From NCBI GenBank assembly GCA_963784895.1, contig CAWATM010000001.1:124001-188000 (forward strand): a DNA stretch of 64,000 nt, written 5' to 3'. Numbering within the stretch: position 1 is the stretch's first letter; each line of letters opens with the position of its first letter. A program made the translations under genes and the position numbers. Shown piece after piece: positions 1-8,097 of this stretch. This stretch comes from Gaiellasilicea sp963784895. Its GTDB lineage: Bacteria; Actinomycetota; Thermoleophilia; Gaiellales; Gaiellaceae. The notes beneath the pieces were generated by a model, which saw nothing but the letters and a program-made list of their open reading frames with translations, did no database searches and was not told where the DNA came from.

Positions 1-2
1 CG

Positions 3-566
3 TGGCTGCCGTCGGTGTCGTGGCTGCGGCCTGCGGCAGCCCTCGCCGTTGCGCTCGCGAGCGGTCTCGTGCTCGTCGCCTGGGCGCTCGCCCGCTGGGG
101 CGACAGGCCGCTGCGAGCGGCATTGCGCCCGCTGGCGCGGCTGCGGTTCGTGGGTGAAGCGCGTGCGGAGCGCGCAGGTGCGAATCTCGCGCTCGGTCTG
201 GTAGCGCTGCGCGACTGGCGCCTGCTCGTGACAGGGCTCGTGCTGACGACGCTCTCCTGGCTCTGCCTCGGGCTCTCGCTGTGGTTCGTGCTCCGTGCCT
301 TCGACCTCGGGCTCTCGCCGGTGGCAGGACTGCTGGTTGCGATCGCGGTCAACATCGGGATGATCCTGCCCTCGTCTCCGGCCGCGGTCGGTGTGTTCGA
401 GGCCTCGGTGCTCGTGGCGCTCAGCGCATACGACGTGCCGAAGGAGCAGGCGCTCAGCTACGCGCTCGTCGCTCACGTCGTCAACTTCGTGCCGTTCATC
501 GTCGTCGGTGCGCTCGTCCTCCACGCACACACCGCGGCGCTGCGACGCGCGGCGGCGAGCACGTGA
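3..566 (+). CDS. Flippase/LPG-synthase-like membrane protein, C-terminal part
   Basis: The frame is open from the window edge to a TGA at 564, so the N-terminus lies outside and about 187 residues are visible. Hydrophobic stretches at visible residues of about 9-27, 75-97, 105-135 and 145-170 are membrane spans. The stretch LPSSPAAVGVFEASVLVAL resembles the conserved Pro/Gly-Val/Glu segment of the lysylphosphatidylglycerol synthase transmembrane (UPF0104) family. Members are tied to lipid or lipid-linked sugar transfer across the membrane. The next gene, a GT2 transferase, starts on its stop codon (GTGA overlap), so the two probably act together on a polyprenyl-linked sugar. The substrate cannot be read from the sequence. 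Confidence 0.7.
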   Translation, partial: WLPSVSWLRPAAALAVALASGLVLVAWALARWGDRPLRAALRPLARLRFVGEARAERAGANLALGLVALRDWRLLVTGLVLTTLSWLCLGLSLWFVLRAFDLGLSPVAGLLVAIAVNIGMILPSSPAAVGVFEASVLVALSAYDVPKEQALSYALVAHVVNFVPFIVVGALVLHAHTAALRRAAAST

Positions 567-1252
567 CGCGCGTCTCGTTCATCATCCCCGCCTTCAACGA
601 GGCCGCCACGATTCGGCAGCTGCTCGAGAAGGTCGACGCACTCGAGCTGGAGAAGCAGATCGTCGTCGTCGACGACGGCTCGACCGATGACACCGCGGCG
701 ATCGTCGAGCGCTTTCGGCGCGAACGGGAGGACGTCCTCCTCATCAGGAAGGTCAACGGCGGGAAGGGCTCCGCGGTTCGGGCAGCGATTCCGGAGCTGC
801 AGGGCGACATCGCCGTGATCCAGGACGCGGACCTCGAGTACGACCCCGTCGACGTGCCGACGCTGATCGAGCCGATCGAGCGCGGTGTCGCCGACGTCGT
901 CTTCGGCTCGCGGCTCTCCGGAGGCCGCCCCCAGCGCGCCTATCTCTTCTGGCATCTCGTCGGCAACCGCTTCCTCTCGTTGCTGACGAATCTGCTCTTC
1001 AACACGACACTTTCCGATATGGAGACCGGGTACAAGGCGTTCCGGATGGACGTGCTGCGCTCGCTCGATCTCCGCGAGAGCCACTTCGGGATCGAGCCGG
1101 AGATCACGGGGAAGGTCTGCAAGCGAAAGCTGCGGATCTACGAGCTGCCGATCGCCTACTACGGCCGCACGTACGACGAGGGAAAGAAGATCACCTGGCG
1201 GGACGGCTTCAGGGCGATCTGGGTGCTGTTCCGGGTTCGAGTCCGCGGCTAG
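563..1252 (+). CDS. Family 2 glycosyltransferase, dolichyl/polyprenyl-phosphate sugar synthase type
   Basis: A 229-aa protein starting at the GTG at 563, which overlaps the previous stop and puts the typical first strand (RVSFIIPAFNEAATI) at the N-terminus. The DDGSTDD nucleotide-binding motif is near residue 37 and the DAD metal-binding motif near residue 88, followed by the FGSR and DMETGYKAF segments usual in DPM1-like GT2 enzymes. No C-terminal membrane spans are present, so it is the short, soluble or peripheral form. It probably transfers a sugar from a nucleotide donor to polyprenyl phosphate, with the upstream membrane protein as partner. The sugar is unknown. Its stop abuts the stop of the convergent GGDEF gene with no spacer. 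Confidence 0.85.
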   Translation: MTRVSFIIPAFNEAATIRQLLEKVDALELEKQIVVVDDGSTDDTAAIVERFRREREDVLLIRKVNGGKGSAVRAAIPELQGDIAVIQDADLEYDPVDVPTLIEPIERGVADVVFGSRLSGGRPQRAYLFWHLVGNRFLSLLTNLLFNTTLSDMETGYKAFRMDVLRSLDLRESHFGIEPEITGKVCKRKLRIYELPIAYYGRTYDEGKKITWRDGFRAIWVLFRVRVRG

Positions 1253-3064
1253 CTAGGCCGGAATCGCGACGGCGGGCTCGGGCCAGGCGGCGCCGATGCC
1301 GAGCTCGTCCGCGAGTGCCGCAACGACGTCGGGATCGAACTGGCTGCCCGAGCAGCGCGCCAGCTCTGCGACAGCCTCGTCGTCGGTGAGCCGGCCGCGA
1401 TAGACGCGGTCAGACGTCATCGCGTCGTAGGCGTCCGCGACGAAGATGATCCGGGCGCCGAGCGGGATCTCGTCGCCGCCGAGCGCGTCGGGATAGCCGG
1501 TGCCGTCCCAGCGCTCGTGATGGTGCAGCACCCAGTCGGCGACAGGGTCGACGCCGAGGCTCTCGAGCATCCGGTAGCCGATCTGCGGGTGGCGCTCGAG
1601 CACGAGCCGCTCCGTCTCGGAGAGCGGACCGGGCTTGCGCAGGATCTCCTCCGGGATCGCGAGCTTGCCGAGGTCGTGCAGGCTCGCCGCGAGCCGGGTC
1701 AGCTCGATCTGCTCTCGGTCGACGCCGAGACGCCCCGCGATCCGCGCAGCCAGGTCGGAGACGCGCTCGGAGTGCGAGCCCGTGTACGCGTCGCGCGCGT
1801 CGACGGCCCTGGCGAGGCTCGCGGCGGCGCGGAAGCGGGCGGCGCGGTCGGGGCCGGCGGCGAGCCGCTTCAGCTCGGCGATCTCGACCACGTCCGGCCG
1901 GTAGACCCGCGTCTGATTCTTGCCGTACTCCTTCGCCCAGTAGAGAGCGCTGTCGGCGCGGCGTACGAGCTCGTCCCGACCGACATCGTCGAGCGGGGCG
2001 GTCGCGATTCCGGCGCTCAGGGTGACGGAGCCCGCCGGAGGCAGGTCGACCAGCGCGATCCGCTCGATGATCGCATCGGCTGCGATCCGGGCGCCCTCCT
2101 CGTCGCGGCCGGGGAGCAGGACCGCGAACTCGTCGCCGCCGAGCCGGAACGCCTCTCCGCCCTGACGCAGGTTCGTGGCCAGCTGGGCGAGCACCTTGTC
2201 GCCGACGGGATGGCCGAAGCGGTCGTTGATCCGTTTGAACTCGTCGATGTCGACGAGGCAGAGGCTGAGCGGGTAGCCCTGGGCCTGCGAGTCCGCGAGC
2301 TCGCGCTCGAGCCGGTCGTGAAAGTGACGGTGGTTTCCGAGCCCGGTCAGCGGGTCGGTCAGGGCCAAGCGCATGGCACGCAGCTCGCGGAAGGTCGAGC
2401 GCTGATAGAGCGCGATCGCGAGCAGCGGGCCGACGAGCGCGGCGGAGAGGAACGGCGAGCGCTGCCAGAGGATCACGAGCATCAGCGCCGCGGATGCCAT
2501 CAGCGCGAACGGCATCCCTGTCGCCTGGACGCTCGTCCGCATCACGGTGGTGAACGGCTTGTGGGCGCTGACGCCGACGACGAGGCTGATCAGGATCAGG
2601 TTGACGCTGTAGAAGGCGAAGGCGACGATCACGACCTGTGCGAAGACGAGCTCCGCCCCGTCGCCTCGCAGGGGCGCGATCGCGGCGCCGGCGACTGCGG
2701 CCGCGATCGACATCACGGCCGCGTTGTAGGCGACGCGGATTGGTGGGCGATGCTCCAGGAGGTGCATGATCGGCGCGGCCATGCCGACGACGACGCCCGC
2801 CTGCCAGCCGTAGAGCACGATCGCGGCCGTGCAGAAGACGAAGCCGAGCGAGACGCCGCCCGTGTCGATCCCGTCGAGTGGAACGGGGTAGCGCTCGGCG
2901 AGCGTCGAGGCCGCCAGGAGCCCGGCGACCCCCGCCAGCGCGGCGAGGTCGCGGGGCGAGATGGCGAACGAGACTGCAGCCGCGACGGCGACCCCGAATC
3001 CCAGCAGCCCGACCGGCAGCACGACCGCCGCGAGCCGCGGGGGCAGCATTCCCCCCGGACTCAT
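1253..3064 (-). CDS. Membrane-bound GGDEF plus HD-GYP c-di-GMP enzyme
   Basis: A 603-aa protein with about six N-terminal membrane spans (residues ~10-215), a diguanylate cyclase domain from DPLTGLGN (~237) to GGDEF (~309), and a C-terminal HD-GYP phosphodiesterase domain. The GGDEF active site is intact. The RxxD inhibitory site is not: Arg is at the expected place but Asp is Gly. The HD-GYP domain keeps the metal ligands, with HDLGK, HHERWDGTGYP and the later VADAYDAMTSDR. It may therefore both make and break c-di-GMP, or one domain may sense. It lies 10 bases downstream of a 35-aa membrane peptide on the same strand, suggesting co-expression. Confidence 0.92.
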   Translation of the reverse strand: MSPGGMLPPRLAAVVLPVGLLGFGVAVAAAVSFAISPRDLAALAGVAGLLAASTLAERYPVPLDGIDTGGVSLGFVFCTAAIVLYGWQAGVVVGMAAPIMHLLEHRPPIRVAYNAAVMSIAAAVAGAAIAPLRGDGAELVFAQVVIVAFAFYSVNLILISLVVGVSAHKPFTTVMRTSVQATGMPFALMASAALMLVILWQRSPFLSAALVGPLLAIALYQRSTFRELRAMRLALTDPLTGLGNHRHFHDRLERELADSQAQGYPLSLCLVDIDEFKRINDRFGHPVGDKVLAQLATNLRQGGEAFRLGGDEFAVLLPGRDEEGARIAADAIIERIALVDLPPAGSVTLSAGIATAPLDDVGRDELVRRADSALYWAKEYGKNQTRVYRPDVVEIAELKRLAAGPDRAARFRAAASLARAVDARDAYTGSHSERVSDLAARIAGRLGVDREQIELTRLAASLHDLGKLAIPEEILRKPGPLSETERLVLERHPQIGYRMLESLGVDPVADWVLHHHERWDGTGYPDALGGDEIPLGARIIFVADAYDAMTSDRVYRGRLTDDEAVAELARCSGSQFDPDVVAALADELGIGAAWPEPAVAIPA

Positions 3065-3074
3065 GACGCGGCCC

Positions 3075-3182
3075 CTACCAGCCCCAGTTGAAGCGTTCCC
3101 AGCCCCAGTTCCCGATCGCCGTGGCGAGAAGCGCCAGCGCGACGAGAACCCCGACCAGTCGACCGTTTCTCCACTGCAGCAT
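3075..3182 (-). CDS. Small tryptophan-rich single-span membrane peptide (35 aa)
   Basis: The ATG at 3182 is preceded by a GGGAGGG Shine-Dalgarno-like run about nine bases upstream. The peptide has a short basic start (MLQWRNGR), one hydrophobic span (residues ~8-23, LVGVLVALALLATAIG) and a tail with four Trp in eleven residues (NWGWERFNWGW). It ends ten bases before the start of the GGDEF/HD-GYP gene and is probably co-transcribed with it. I do not recognise a family. A small regulatory or assembly subunit of the membrane c-di-GMP enzyme is a reasonable guess, but a guess only. Confidence 0.55.
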   Translation of the reverse strand: MLQWRNGRLVGVLVALALLATAIGNWGWERFNWGW

Positions 3183-3300
3183 TTCCGTGCCCTCCCGTTG
3201 GCGGATCGTCAGGACTCCGAGATGATGAATGCCGTCTTGCGGCACGTAATCCCTCGAAAAGGTGATTTCACGGATGTTCGCGTCTCGAATGGTGCCGGGC

Positions 3301-3306
3301 TAGGCT
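3301..3306 (+). promoter_or_regulatory. -10 box TAGGCT, leaderless start at 3313
   Basis: TAGGCT ends six bases before the ATG at 3313, placing the expected transcription start at or next to the start codon. Confidence 0.5.
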
Positions 3307-3312
3307 GCAACA

Positions 3313-3456
3313 ATGGCCGCGACGATCGAGCCGGAGCCGTCGCCGGAGGAGCGCGAGGCGATCCTCGCGGCGCTCTCGACGGCCGCTCCGGTGGAGCAGC
3401 GCTGGGCCGCGGCGGCCTTACACGAGGGGGTCGAGGAGGTTGAGGGCGACCCGTAA
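3313..3456 (+). CDS. Acyl-CoA carboxylase epsilon-like small protein (47 aa)
   Basis: A 47-aa ORF with the pattern IEPEPSPEEREAILAAL followed by WAAAALHEGVEE. This matches the style of the small actinobacterial acyl-CoA carboxylase epsilon subunits, which have a short E/P-S/T-PEE helix followed by a Trp-containing segment. A TAGGCT box six bases upstream suggests a leaderless mRNA. A carboxylase alpha chain lies 860 bases downstream on the same strand, which fits, although no carboxyltransferase beta gene is in the window. The similarity is weak because the protein is so short. Confidence 0.5.
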   Translation: MAATIEPEPSPEEREAILAALSTAAPVEQRWAAAALHEGVEEVEGDP

Positions 3457-3489
3457 CCTTTCCGCGGCCGGCGCCGTTGTAGAGCCGAC

Positions 3490-3660
3490 ATGTGCTGCCG
3501 CTGTGGAGATCACCCCGCCCGCTCCGCCGAGGAGCCGTTTTGCCCGATCTGCGTCATCTCGATCAAGGTCGAGGTGGCGAGGGGGTTGACCCAGCTCGCC
3601 GGCTACCTGAACGCGTGGGCCGCCTTCGGCGACTGGTGTAGCCAGCGCCAGGCTGCTTAG
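3490..3660 (+). CDS. Small zinc-ribbon-like protein (56 aa)
   Basis: Starts at the ATG at 3490, 33 bases after the preceding small ORF. The N-terminus has paired cysteines, MCCRCGDH and FCPICV, the spacing of a treble-clef or zinc-ribbon knuckle. A helical segment (IKVEVARGLTQLAGYLNAW) and a lone C-terminal Cys follow. I do not recognise a named family. No strong ribosome-binding site is visible, so translation may depend on the upstream ORF. It ends just before a structured repeat that separates it from pgsA. Confidence 0.5.
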   Translation: MCCRCGDHPARSAEEPFCPICVISIKVEVARGLTQLAGYLNAWAAFGDWCSQRQAA

Positions 3661-3663
3661 TTT

Positions 3664-3735
3664 GCGCAGGGCGAGCATCCGCCGAGCGGACGCTCGCCGC
3701 GCGAAGACCCCTGAAGGGGGCCGCTTCGCGGCCGG
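3664..3735 (+). repeat. Interspersed two-hairpin repeat, copy 1
   Basis: About 72 bases containing a GAGCATCCGC / GCGGACGCTC hairpin, the palindrome CCCCTGAAGGGG, and a GGCCGC / GCGGCC hairpin. Closely related copies lie at 23839-23914 (inverted) and 33305-33379. This copy sits between two convergent gene ends, consistent with a bidirectional terminator or REP-like element. Confidence 0.75.
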
Positions 3736-3755
3736 CCAGCCAACGCGGTCTGATG

Positions 3756-4295
3756 TCAGGCGGCCGAGCCGCGGAGGAGCCGCGGCGCCGTGCGGGCGTA
3801 GTCGAGCCCCGAGACCCAGGTGAGCACGAGCGCGACGAGCAGTGCCCACCAGCCGACGCTCTCGTCCCACGCACCCGCCGCGGCGAAGCCGCCGAGTGCA
3901 GCTGCGACCGCTTGCGCCCAGGTTTTCAGCTTGCCGAGGTCGCGTGCGGCGATCACGACGCCGCGCTCGATCGCGGCCAGACGCAACCCCGAGATCAGAA
4001 TCTCCCGCGCGACGATCGCCGCGACCATCCAGCCCGGCCAGACGCCGTCCTCGATCAGCATCACGAGCACCGCCAGCACGAGCACCTTGTCTGCGATCGG
4101 GTCGAGCAGCGAGCCCAGCGGTGAGGTGACGCCTCGGCTGCGCGCGATCCGGCCGTCGAGCCAGTCGGTCGCCATCGCGATGCAGAAGAGCGCGGTCGCC
4201 CAGTACTCGTTGTGCGGGAAGTCCCAGGCGTAAAGGAGCACGACGAGCGGGACGGACGCTGCCCGCGCAACGGTCAACTGATCGGGAAGCGTCAT
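3756..4295 (-). CDS. pgsA: CDP-diacylglycerol-glycerol-3-phosphate 3-phosphatidyltransferase
   Basis: A 179-aa integral membrane enzyme of the CDP-alcohol phosphatidyltransferase family. The signature DxxDGxxAR...GxxxDxxxD is complete: DWLDGRIARSR, then GSLLDPIADK, near residues 44-70. About five membrane spans follow the usual order. It should make phosphatidylglycerol phosphate from CDP-diacylglycerol and glycerol-3-phosphate, the committed step to phosphatidylglycerol and cardiolipin. The closely related phosphatidylinositol-phosphate synthase cannot be fully excluded, but the start MTLPDQLTVARAASVPLVV is typical of PgsA. It is divergent from the carboxylase alpha gene, with 23 bases between the start codons. 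Confidence 0.88.
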   Translation of the reverse strand: MTLPDQLTVARAASVPLVVLLYAWDFPHNEYWATALFCIAMATDWLDGRIARSRGVTSPLGSLLDPIADKVLVLAVLVMLIEDGVWPGWMVAAIVAREILISGLRLAAIERGVVIAARDLGKLKTWAQAVAAALGGFAAAGAWDESVGWWALLVALVLTWVSGLDYARTAPRLLRGSAA

Positions 4296-4304
4296 CGCTC
4301 CGTG

Positions 4305-4310
4305 AGAATA
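4305..4310 (-). promoter_or_regulatory. -10 box TATTCT for pgsA
   Basis: On the minus strand TATTCT ends nine bases before the pgsA ATG. The overlapping plus-strand GAGAAT is nine bases before the divergent ATG at 4319, so this 23-base gap probably holds both promoters' -10 elements. Confidence 0.4.
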
Positions 4311-4318
4311 CGCGCGCC

Positions 4319-6082
4319 ATGGCGCTTCCCTCGAAAGTTCTCGTCGCGAACCGGGGCGAGATCGCGATCCGGATCTTCCGGACGCTGCGCGAGCTCGACG
4401 TCGGTTCGGTCGCCGTCTACTCCGAGGCGGACCGCGAGGCGCTGCATCCGCGCGTGGCCGACGAGGCGTATCTGATCGGTCCCGGCCCGGCTGTGGAGAG
4501 CTATCTCGTCGTCGAGCGGATCCTCGAGGCGGCGCGGCAGTCCGGCGCCGAGGCGATTCATCCCGGCTACGGCTTCCTCGCCGAGAATGCTGCCTTCGCG
4601 CGCGCCGTCGAGGGGTCCGGCTTGACGTGGATCGGCCCGCCGAGCGCCGCGATCGAACTGATGGGGTCGAAGACGGAGGCGCGGACGGCGATGCGGGCCG
4701 CCGGCGTGCCGATCATCCCGGGCGCGACCGAGCCGGTGCAGACGGTCGCCGAGGTGCTGCGGCTGGGGGAAGAGGTCGGGTATCCGCTGATCGTCAAGGC
4801 GGCGGCCGGCGGCGGCGGCAAGGGCATGAAGCTCGTCGAGTCGTCCGACGAGGCCCAGCGCGCGTTCGAATCGGCGCAACGCGAGGGTGAGAAGTACTTC
4901 GCCGACGGCCGCGTCTACGTCGAGCGTTACCTCGAGGATCCGCGCCATGTCGAGGTGCAGGTGCTCGCCGACGCGCACGGCAACGTGATCCACCTCGGCG
5001 AGCGTGACTGCACGATCCAGCGCCGCCACCAGAAGCTGATCGAGGAGACGCCGTCGCCCGCGGTGGACGCCGCGCTGCGCGCCCGGATCGGTCAAATCGC
5101 CGTCGACGCGGCCCGCGCAGCCGGTTACCGCTCCGCCGGCACGATCGAGGGGCTTCTGACCGCCGACGGCTCCTACTACTTCATGGAGATGAACACGCGC
5201 ATCCAGGTCGAGCACACCGTCACCGAGGAGGTGACGGGCGTCGACCTCGTCCGCGAGCAGGTGCTGATCGCCGCCGGGGAGCCGTTGTCGGTTCGCCAGG
5301 AGGACGTCGTCCTGCGGGGGCACGCGATCGAGTGCCGGATCAACGCCGAGGACGTGGCGAGTGGTTTCCTGCCCGCGCCGGGCAGGATCACCGCCTACCG
5401 CGAGCCTGCCGGGCCGGGCGTCCGCGTCGACTCGGGCGTCGTCGCCGGTGCCGAGATCAGTGGCCTCTACGACCCGATGATCGCGAAGCTGATCGTCCGC
5501 GGCGTCGACCGCGAGCATGCCCGGATGCGAATGCTGCGCGCCCTCGACGAGTTCGAGATCGGCGGCCTGCCGACGCTGCTCGGGTTCCATCGCGCGCTGC
5601 TCTCGCATCCCGAGTTCGTCGCCGGCGGCACCGGCCACGGCCTTGTCGAGTCGGAGGAGCTGGCCGCCCGCGCCGCGGAGCTGACGCGCGAGCCGGCGGC
5701 TGTCGCCGCCGCGAACGGCCGCGTGCGCCCACGGGCGACGGTCGTCGAGGTGGGCGGAAGGCGCTACGACGTCACCGTGCTCGAGGCGGAGCCGCCCTGG
5801 GCCGGGCTCGCGCGGCGCCGCCGCGAGCGGGAAGCATCCGGGCGCGGCGGGGCGGGGAGCGACTCGGTCGTCAGCCCGATGCAGGGGACGGTGCTGAAGG
5901 TCGACGTGGCCGACGGCGACGAGATCGAGGCCGGCACGATGATCTGCGTCGTCGAGGCGATGAAGATGGAGAACGAGATTGCGGCGCACCGGGCCGGGAC
6001 GGTGGCCGACGTCTCGGTCGCGCCCGGCGACGCCGTCGCGAGCGGGCAGGTGATCTGCCGTGTCGTCGCCGACGAGGGCTGA
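4319..6082 (+). CDS. accC: Acyl-CoA carboxylase alpha chain: biotin carboxylase fused to BCCP
   Basis: 587 aa. Residues 1-450 are a biotin carboxylase: KVLVANRGEIAIRIFRTL at the start, the ATP-binding AAAGGGGKGMK loop, EMNTRIQVEHTVTE and the RINAED segment. The C-terminal ~75 residues are a biotinyl domain with EAMKMEN, the acceptor Lys near residue 548. It carboxylates biotin for malonyl-CoA or propionyl-CoA formation and needs a carboxyltransferase beta chain, which is not in this window. The length and fused layout are standard for actinobacterial AccA3/BccA proteins. It starts 23 bases from the divergent pgsA and is overlapped at its end by the next gene. Confidence 0.93.
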   Translation: MALPSKVLVANRGEIAIRIFRTLRELDVGSVAVYSEADREALHPRVADEAYLIGPGPAVESYLVVERILEAARQSGAEAIHPGYGFLAENAAFARAVEGSGLTWIGPPSAAIELMGSKTEARTAMRAAGVPIIPGATEPVQTVAEVLRLGEEVGYPLIVKAAAGGGGKGMKLVESSDEAQRAFESAQREGEKYFADGRVYVERYLEDPRHVEVQVLADAHGNVIHLGERDCTIQRRHQKLIEETPSPAVDAALRARIGQIAVDAARAAGYRSAGTIEGLLTADGSYYFMEMNTRIQVEHTVTEEVTGVDLVREQVLIAAGEPLSVRQEDVVLRGHAIECRINAEDVASGFLPAPGRITAYREPAGPGVRVDSGVVAGAEISGLYDPMIAKLIVRGVDREHARMRMLRALDEFEIGGLPTLLGFHRALLSHPEFVAGGTGHGLVESEELAARAAELTREPAAVAAANGRVRPRATVVEVGGRRYDVTVLEAEPPWAGLARRRREREASGRGGAGSDSVVSPMQGTVLKVDVADGDEIEAGTMICVVEAMKMENEIAAHRAGTVADVSVAPGDAVASGQVICRVVADEG

Positions 6083-6962
6083 CTCGACGAAGCCGCTCTG
6101 CGCGGAGACGAGCCGCGCACACGCGGAGTCGCTGCACGCGACTGCGAGCCGTGTCGATAACTGGGTCCTGATCGAGTATCGCGGCCTCTGGGCCCACGAC
6201 GCCGTCGACGGCTCGACGCTCGGCCGTCAGCTGAAGGAGCACCTCGTCGCCGAGCGCCTCCGCCTGCCGCGCTCGCGCATCCTCTTCGTCCGCCGCTCGG
6301 ACCGGCGCAGCACCGACGGCGTCGTCGCCTACGTCGTTCGGTCGTCCCGGAGTGAGCGCGAGCTCCGCCGCCTGGAGCTCGAACGGCACGACGACCTGAT
6401 CGGCCTCGACCTGGCGACGGCCGGCGTGCCGGTCGACCACCCGCTCTTCCTCGTCTGCACCCACGGCAAGCACGACCGCTGCTGCGCCAAGTTCGGCCGG
6501 CCGCTCTACGACGCCGTCCGGGAGCAGGTCGAGGACGACTGGGTCTGGCAGTCGTCGCACCTCGGCGGCGATCGCTTCGCGGGCAACCTCGTCGTGCTCG
6601 CCGACGGCGTCTACTACGGCCGCGTCGGGCCGGCCGAGGTCTGGCCTGTCCTCGAGGCGGCGCTGGAGCGGCGCGTGCACCTGCCCCTCTACCGCGGCCG
6701 CTCCTGCTACGGCTTCGCCGCCCAGGCGGCCGAGATCGCGGTGCGCAAGCACACGTCCGAGCTCGGCGTCGACGCCGTCCTCGTGCGCTCCATCACCCAG
6801 GACGGCGACGGCTGGCGGGCCGACGTCCGCACCTCCGAGACGGCCTACGAGGTCGACGTGAGCGTCGAGGAGGGTGCGCCGACGCACCTCACCTGCTCGA
6901 CCGGCCGGCTCAGCCGGCCGAAGCGCTACGTCGGAGAAATCCTTCCCGGACCAGACGCCTGA
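6060..6962 (+). CDS. Sucrase/ferredoxin-like (thioredoxin-fold [2Fe-2S]) family protein
   Basis: 300 aa. The stretch CTHGKHDRCCAKFG (near residues 138-151), then SSHLGGDRFAGNLVVL and YYGRVGP, are the hallmarks of the Suc_Fer-like family (the name is historical; its members look like thioredoxin-fold ferredoxins). The cysteines suggest an iron-sulfur or redox role, but the reaction is unknown. The GTG at 6060 lies inside the end of the carboxylase gene, so the two are translationally coupled. Its last 53 bases overlap the 3' end of the convergent JmjC gene. Confidence 0.8.
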   Translation: MSSPTRADSTKPLCAETSRAHAESLHATASRVDNWVLIEYRGLWAHDAVDGSTLGRQLKEHLVAERLRLPRSRILFVRRSDRRSTDGVVAYVVRSSRSERELRRLELERHDDLIGLDLATAGVPVDHPLFLVCTHGKHDRCCAKFGRPLYDAVREQVEDDWVWQSSHLGGDRFAGNLVVLADGVYYGRVGPAEVWPVLEAALERRVHLPLYRGRSCYGFAAQAAEIAVRKHTSELGVDAVLVRSITQDGDGWRADVRTSETAYEVDVSVEEGAPTHLTCSTGRLSRPKRYVGEILPGPDA

Positions 6963-8097
6963 CGAGCACGAGCCGGCCGGCGTCGTCGAGCTCACCGGGG
7001 AGATCGGAGGCGCGGAAGGGAGTCTCGGTCGTGACGAGGAACTCGAGCTCGGTCGCGAGGCGGGCGGGGAAGCGGAGCGTCTTCCCCTCGAAGCAGAGCG
7101 TCGTTCCGTCGAGGTCGGCAATCACGGTGTCGCGCCGTTCCAGCTCGTCCGCCGCCCTCAGGGCCGGCAGGGCCCGCAGCTCGGAGAGCTGGCCGTCGAG
7201 GATCGGGCGCCGGCTGCTGACGAAACGTGACCGCGCCCGTGCCCGGACGGCCTCGGCGTCGAGCGGAGGCAGCTCCGGCGGCTCCTCGGCGTCGATCGCC
7301 TGCCTGAAGGCGAGTTCGCTCTCGGCGGCGTCGAGCTCGGTGCGCGCCTCGTCGACCCAGCGCCTGACGTTGATCCCGACGGTGATGTGCAGCGAGTCCT
7401 CGTCGGACGTCAAGGCCTGGTGGAGCCAGCCGCGCGGCAGGTAGAGCGTGTCGCCCGCGCGCAGGCTGACGTCGAGCACGGGCTCGCCCGGCTCGCCGAG
7501 CGCCGAGCGGTAACGCTGATGCTTCAGCGGGAGCTCGAGCACCGGCTCGTACACGAGCCACCGCTTCGAGCCGGCGACCTGCAGCGAGATCACCTCGTGT
7601 GTGTCGTGATGAACCGGCAAGCCTTGTGAGCCGGCAGGTGTGTAGTAGGCGTTCGCCTGCACCGGGTGGCCGAGGAAGGCCTCCAGGTGGCGGCAGTAGC
7701 GGGCGAGCGGCAGCCAGAGGTGGTGGAGGCCCTGGAGGACGATCGTCGCGCCGCGCTCGAACTCCGCGAGGACGCGATGCACCTCGCCGACGCCGGTGAA
7801 CGACGACGGCCGCCAGGCGAGATCGGTCGTGTAGCCGGAGACGGTCTCGCCCGCCTTGACCAGCCGGAAGGCCGGCTGCCGAATCCCCGTCTCGGTGATC
7901 AGGTGCTCGACGTCCCGCGCGGAGAGGAGGTCGTCGAAGCGTCCTTCCTCGCCTCGCGGGACGACGAGCGGCTGCCGCTCCCAGTGCTCCGCGAGGAACC
8001 GCTCGAGTCCGAACGGCTCGACGGCGCGCGCGAGAGCGGCGGGGCTAGGCGGCGTCCGAGTCGGAGTCGTCCGCGTCGGCGTCGCTCGAGTCGCCAT
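6910..8097 (-). CDS. JmjC/cupin-4 2-oxoglutarate-dependent oxygenase
   Basis: 395 aa. A JmjC barrel with the iron-binding pair HHD near residues 163-165 and a third ligand His near 237 (LHITVGI), preceded by GDTLYLPRGWLHQA. A C-terminal winged-helix-like part (ASDLPGELDDAGRLVLVRRLVREGFL) gives the layout of ribosomal-oxygenase proteins (ROXA/YcfD type), which hydroxylate a protein side chain. The predicted start overlaps the end of a 53-aa Asp-rich peptide gene on the same strand. That coupling makes the peptide a candidate substrate, although a ribosomal protein is the classical one. The first ~18 residues are Thr/Pro/Arg-rich and may not be translated. Confidence 0.82.
   Translation of the reverse strand: MATRATPTRTTPTRTPPSPAALARAVEPFGLERFLAEHWERQPLVVPRGEEGRFDDLLSARDVEHLITETGIRQPAFRLVKAGETVSGYTTDLAWRPSSFTGVGEVHRVLAEFERGATIVLQGLHHLWLPLARYCRHLEAFLGHPVQANAYYTPAGSQGLPVHHDTHEVISLQVAGSKRWLVYEPVLELPLKHQRYRSALGEPGEPVLDVSLRAGDTLYLPRGWLHQALTSDEDSLHITVGINVRRWVDEARTELDAAESELAFRQAIDAEEPPELPPLDAEAVRARARSRFVSSRRPILDGQLSELRALPALRAADELERRDTVIADLDGTTLCFEGKTLRFPARLATELEFLVTTETPFRASDLPGELDDAGRLVLVRRLVREGFLRRSASAG

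Noticed and set aside
1517..3091. Long plus-strand open frame opposite the GGDEF/HD-GYP gene, and similar long antisense frames at 4292-5989, 15906-18299, 31739-33337 and 38045-39724
   Set aside because: They mirror well-recognised genes on the other strand, have no domain pattern, and are expected in ~70% GC DNA.
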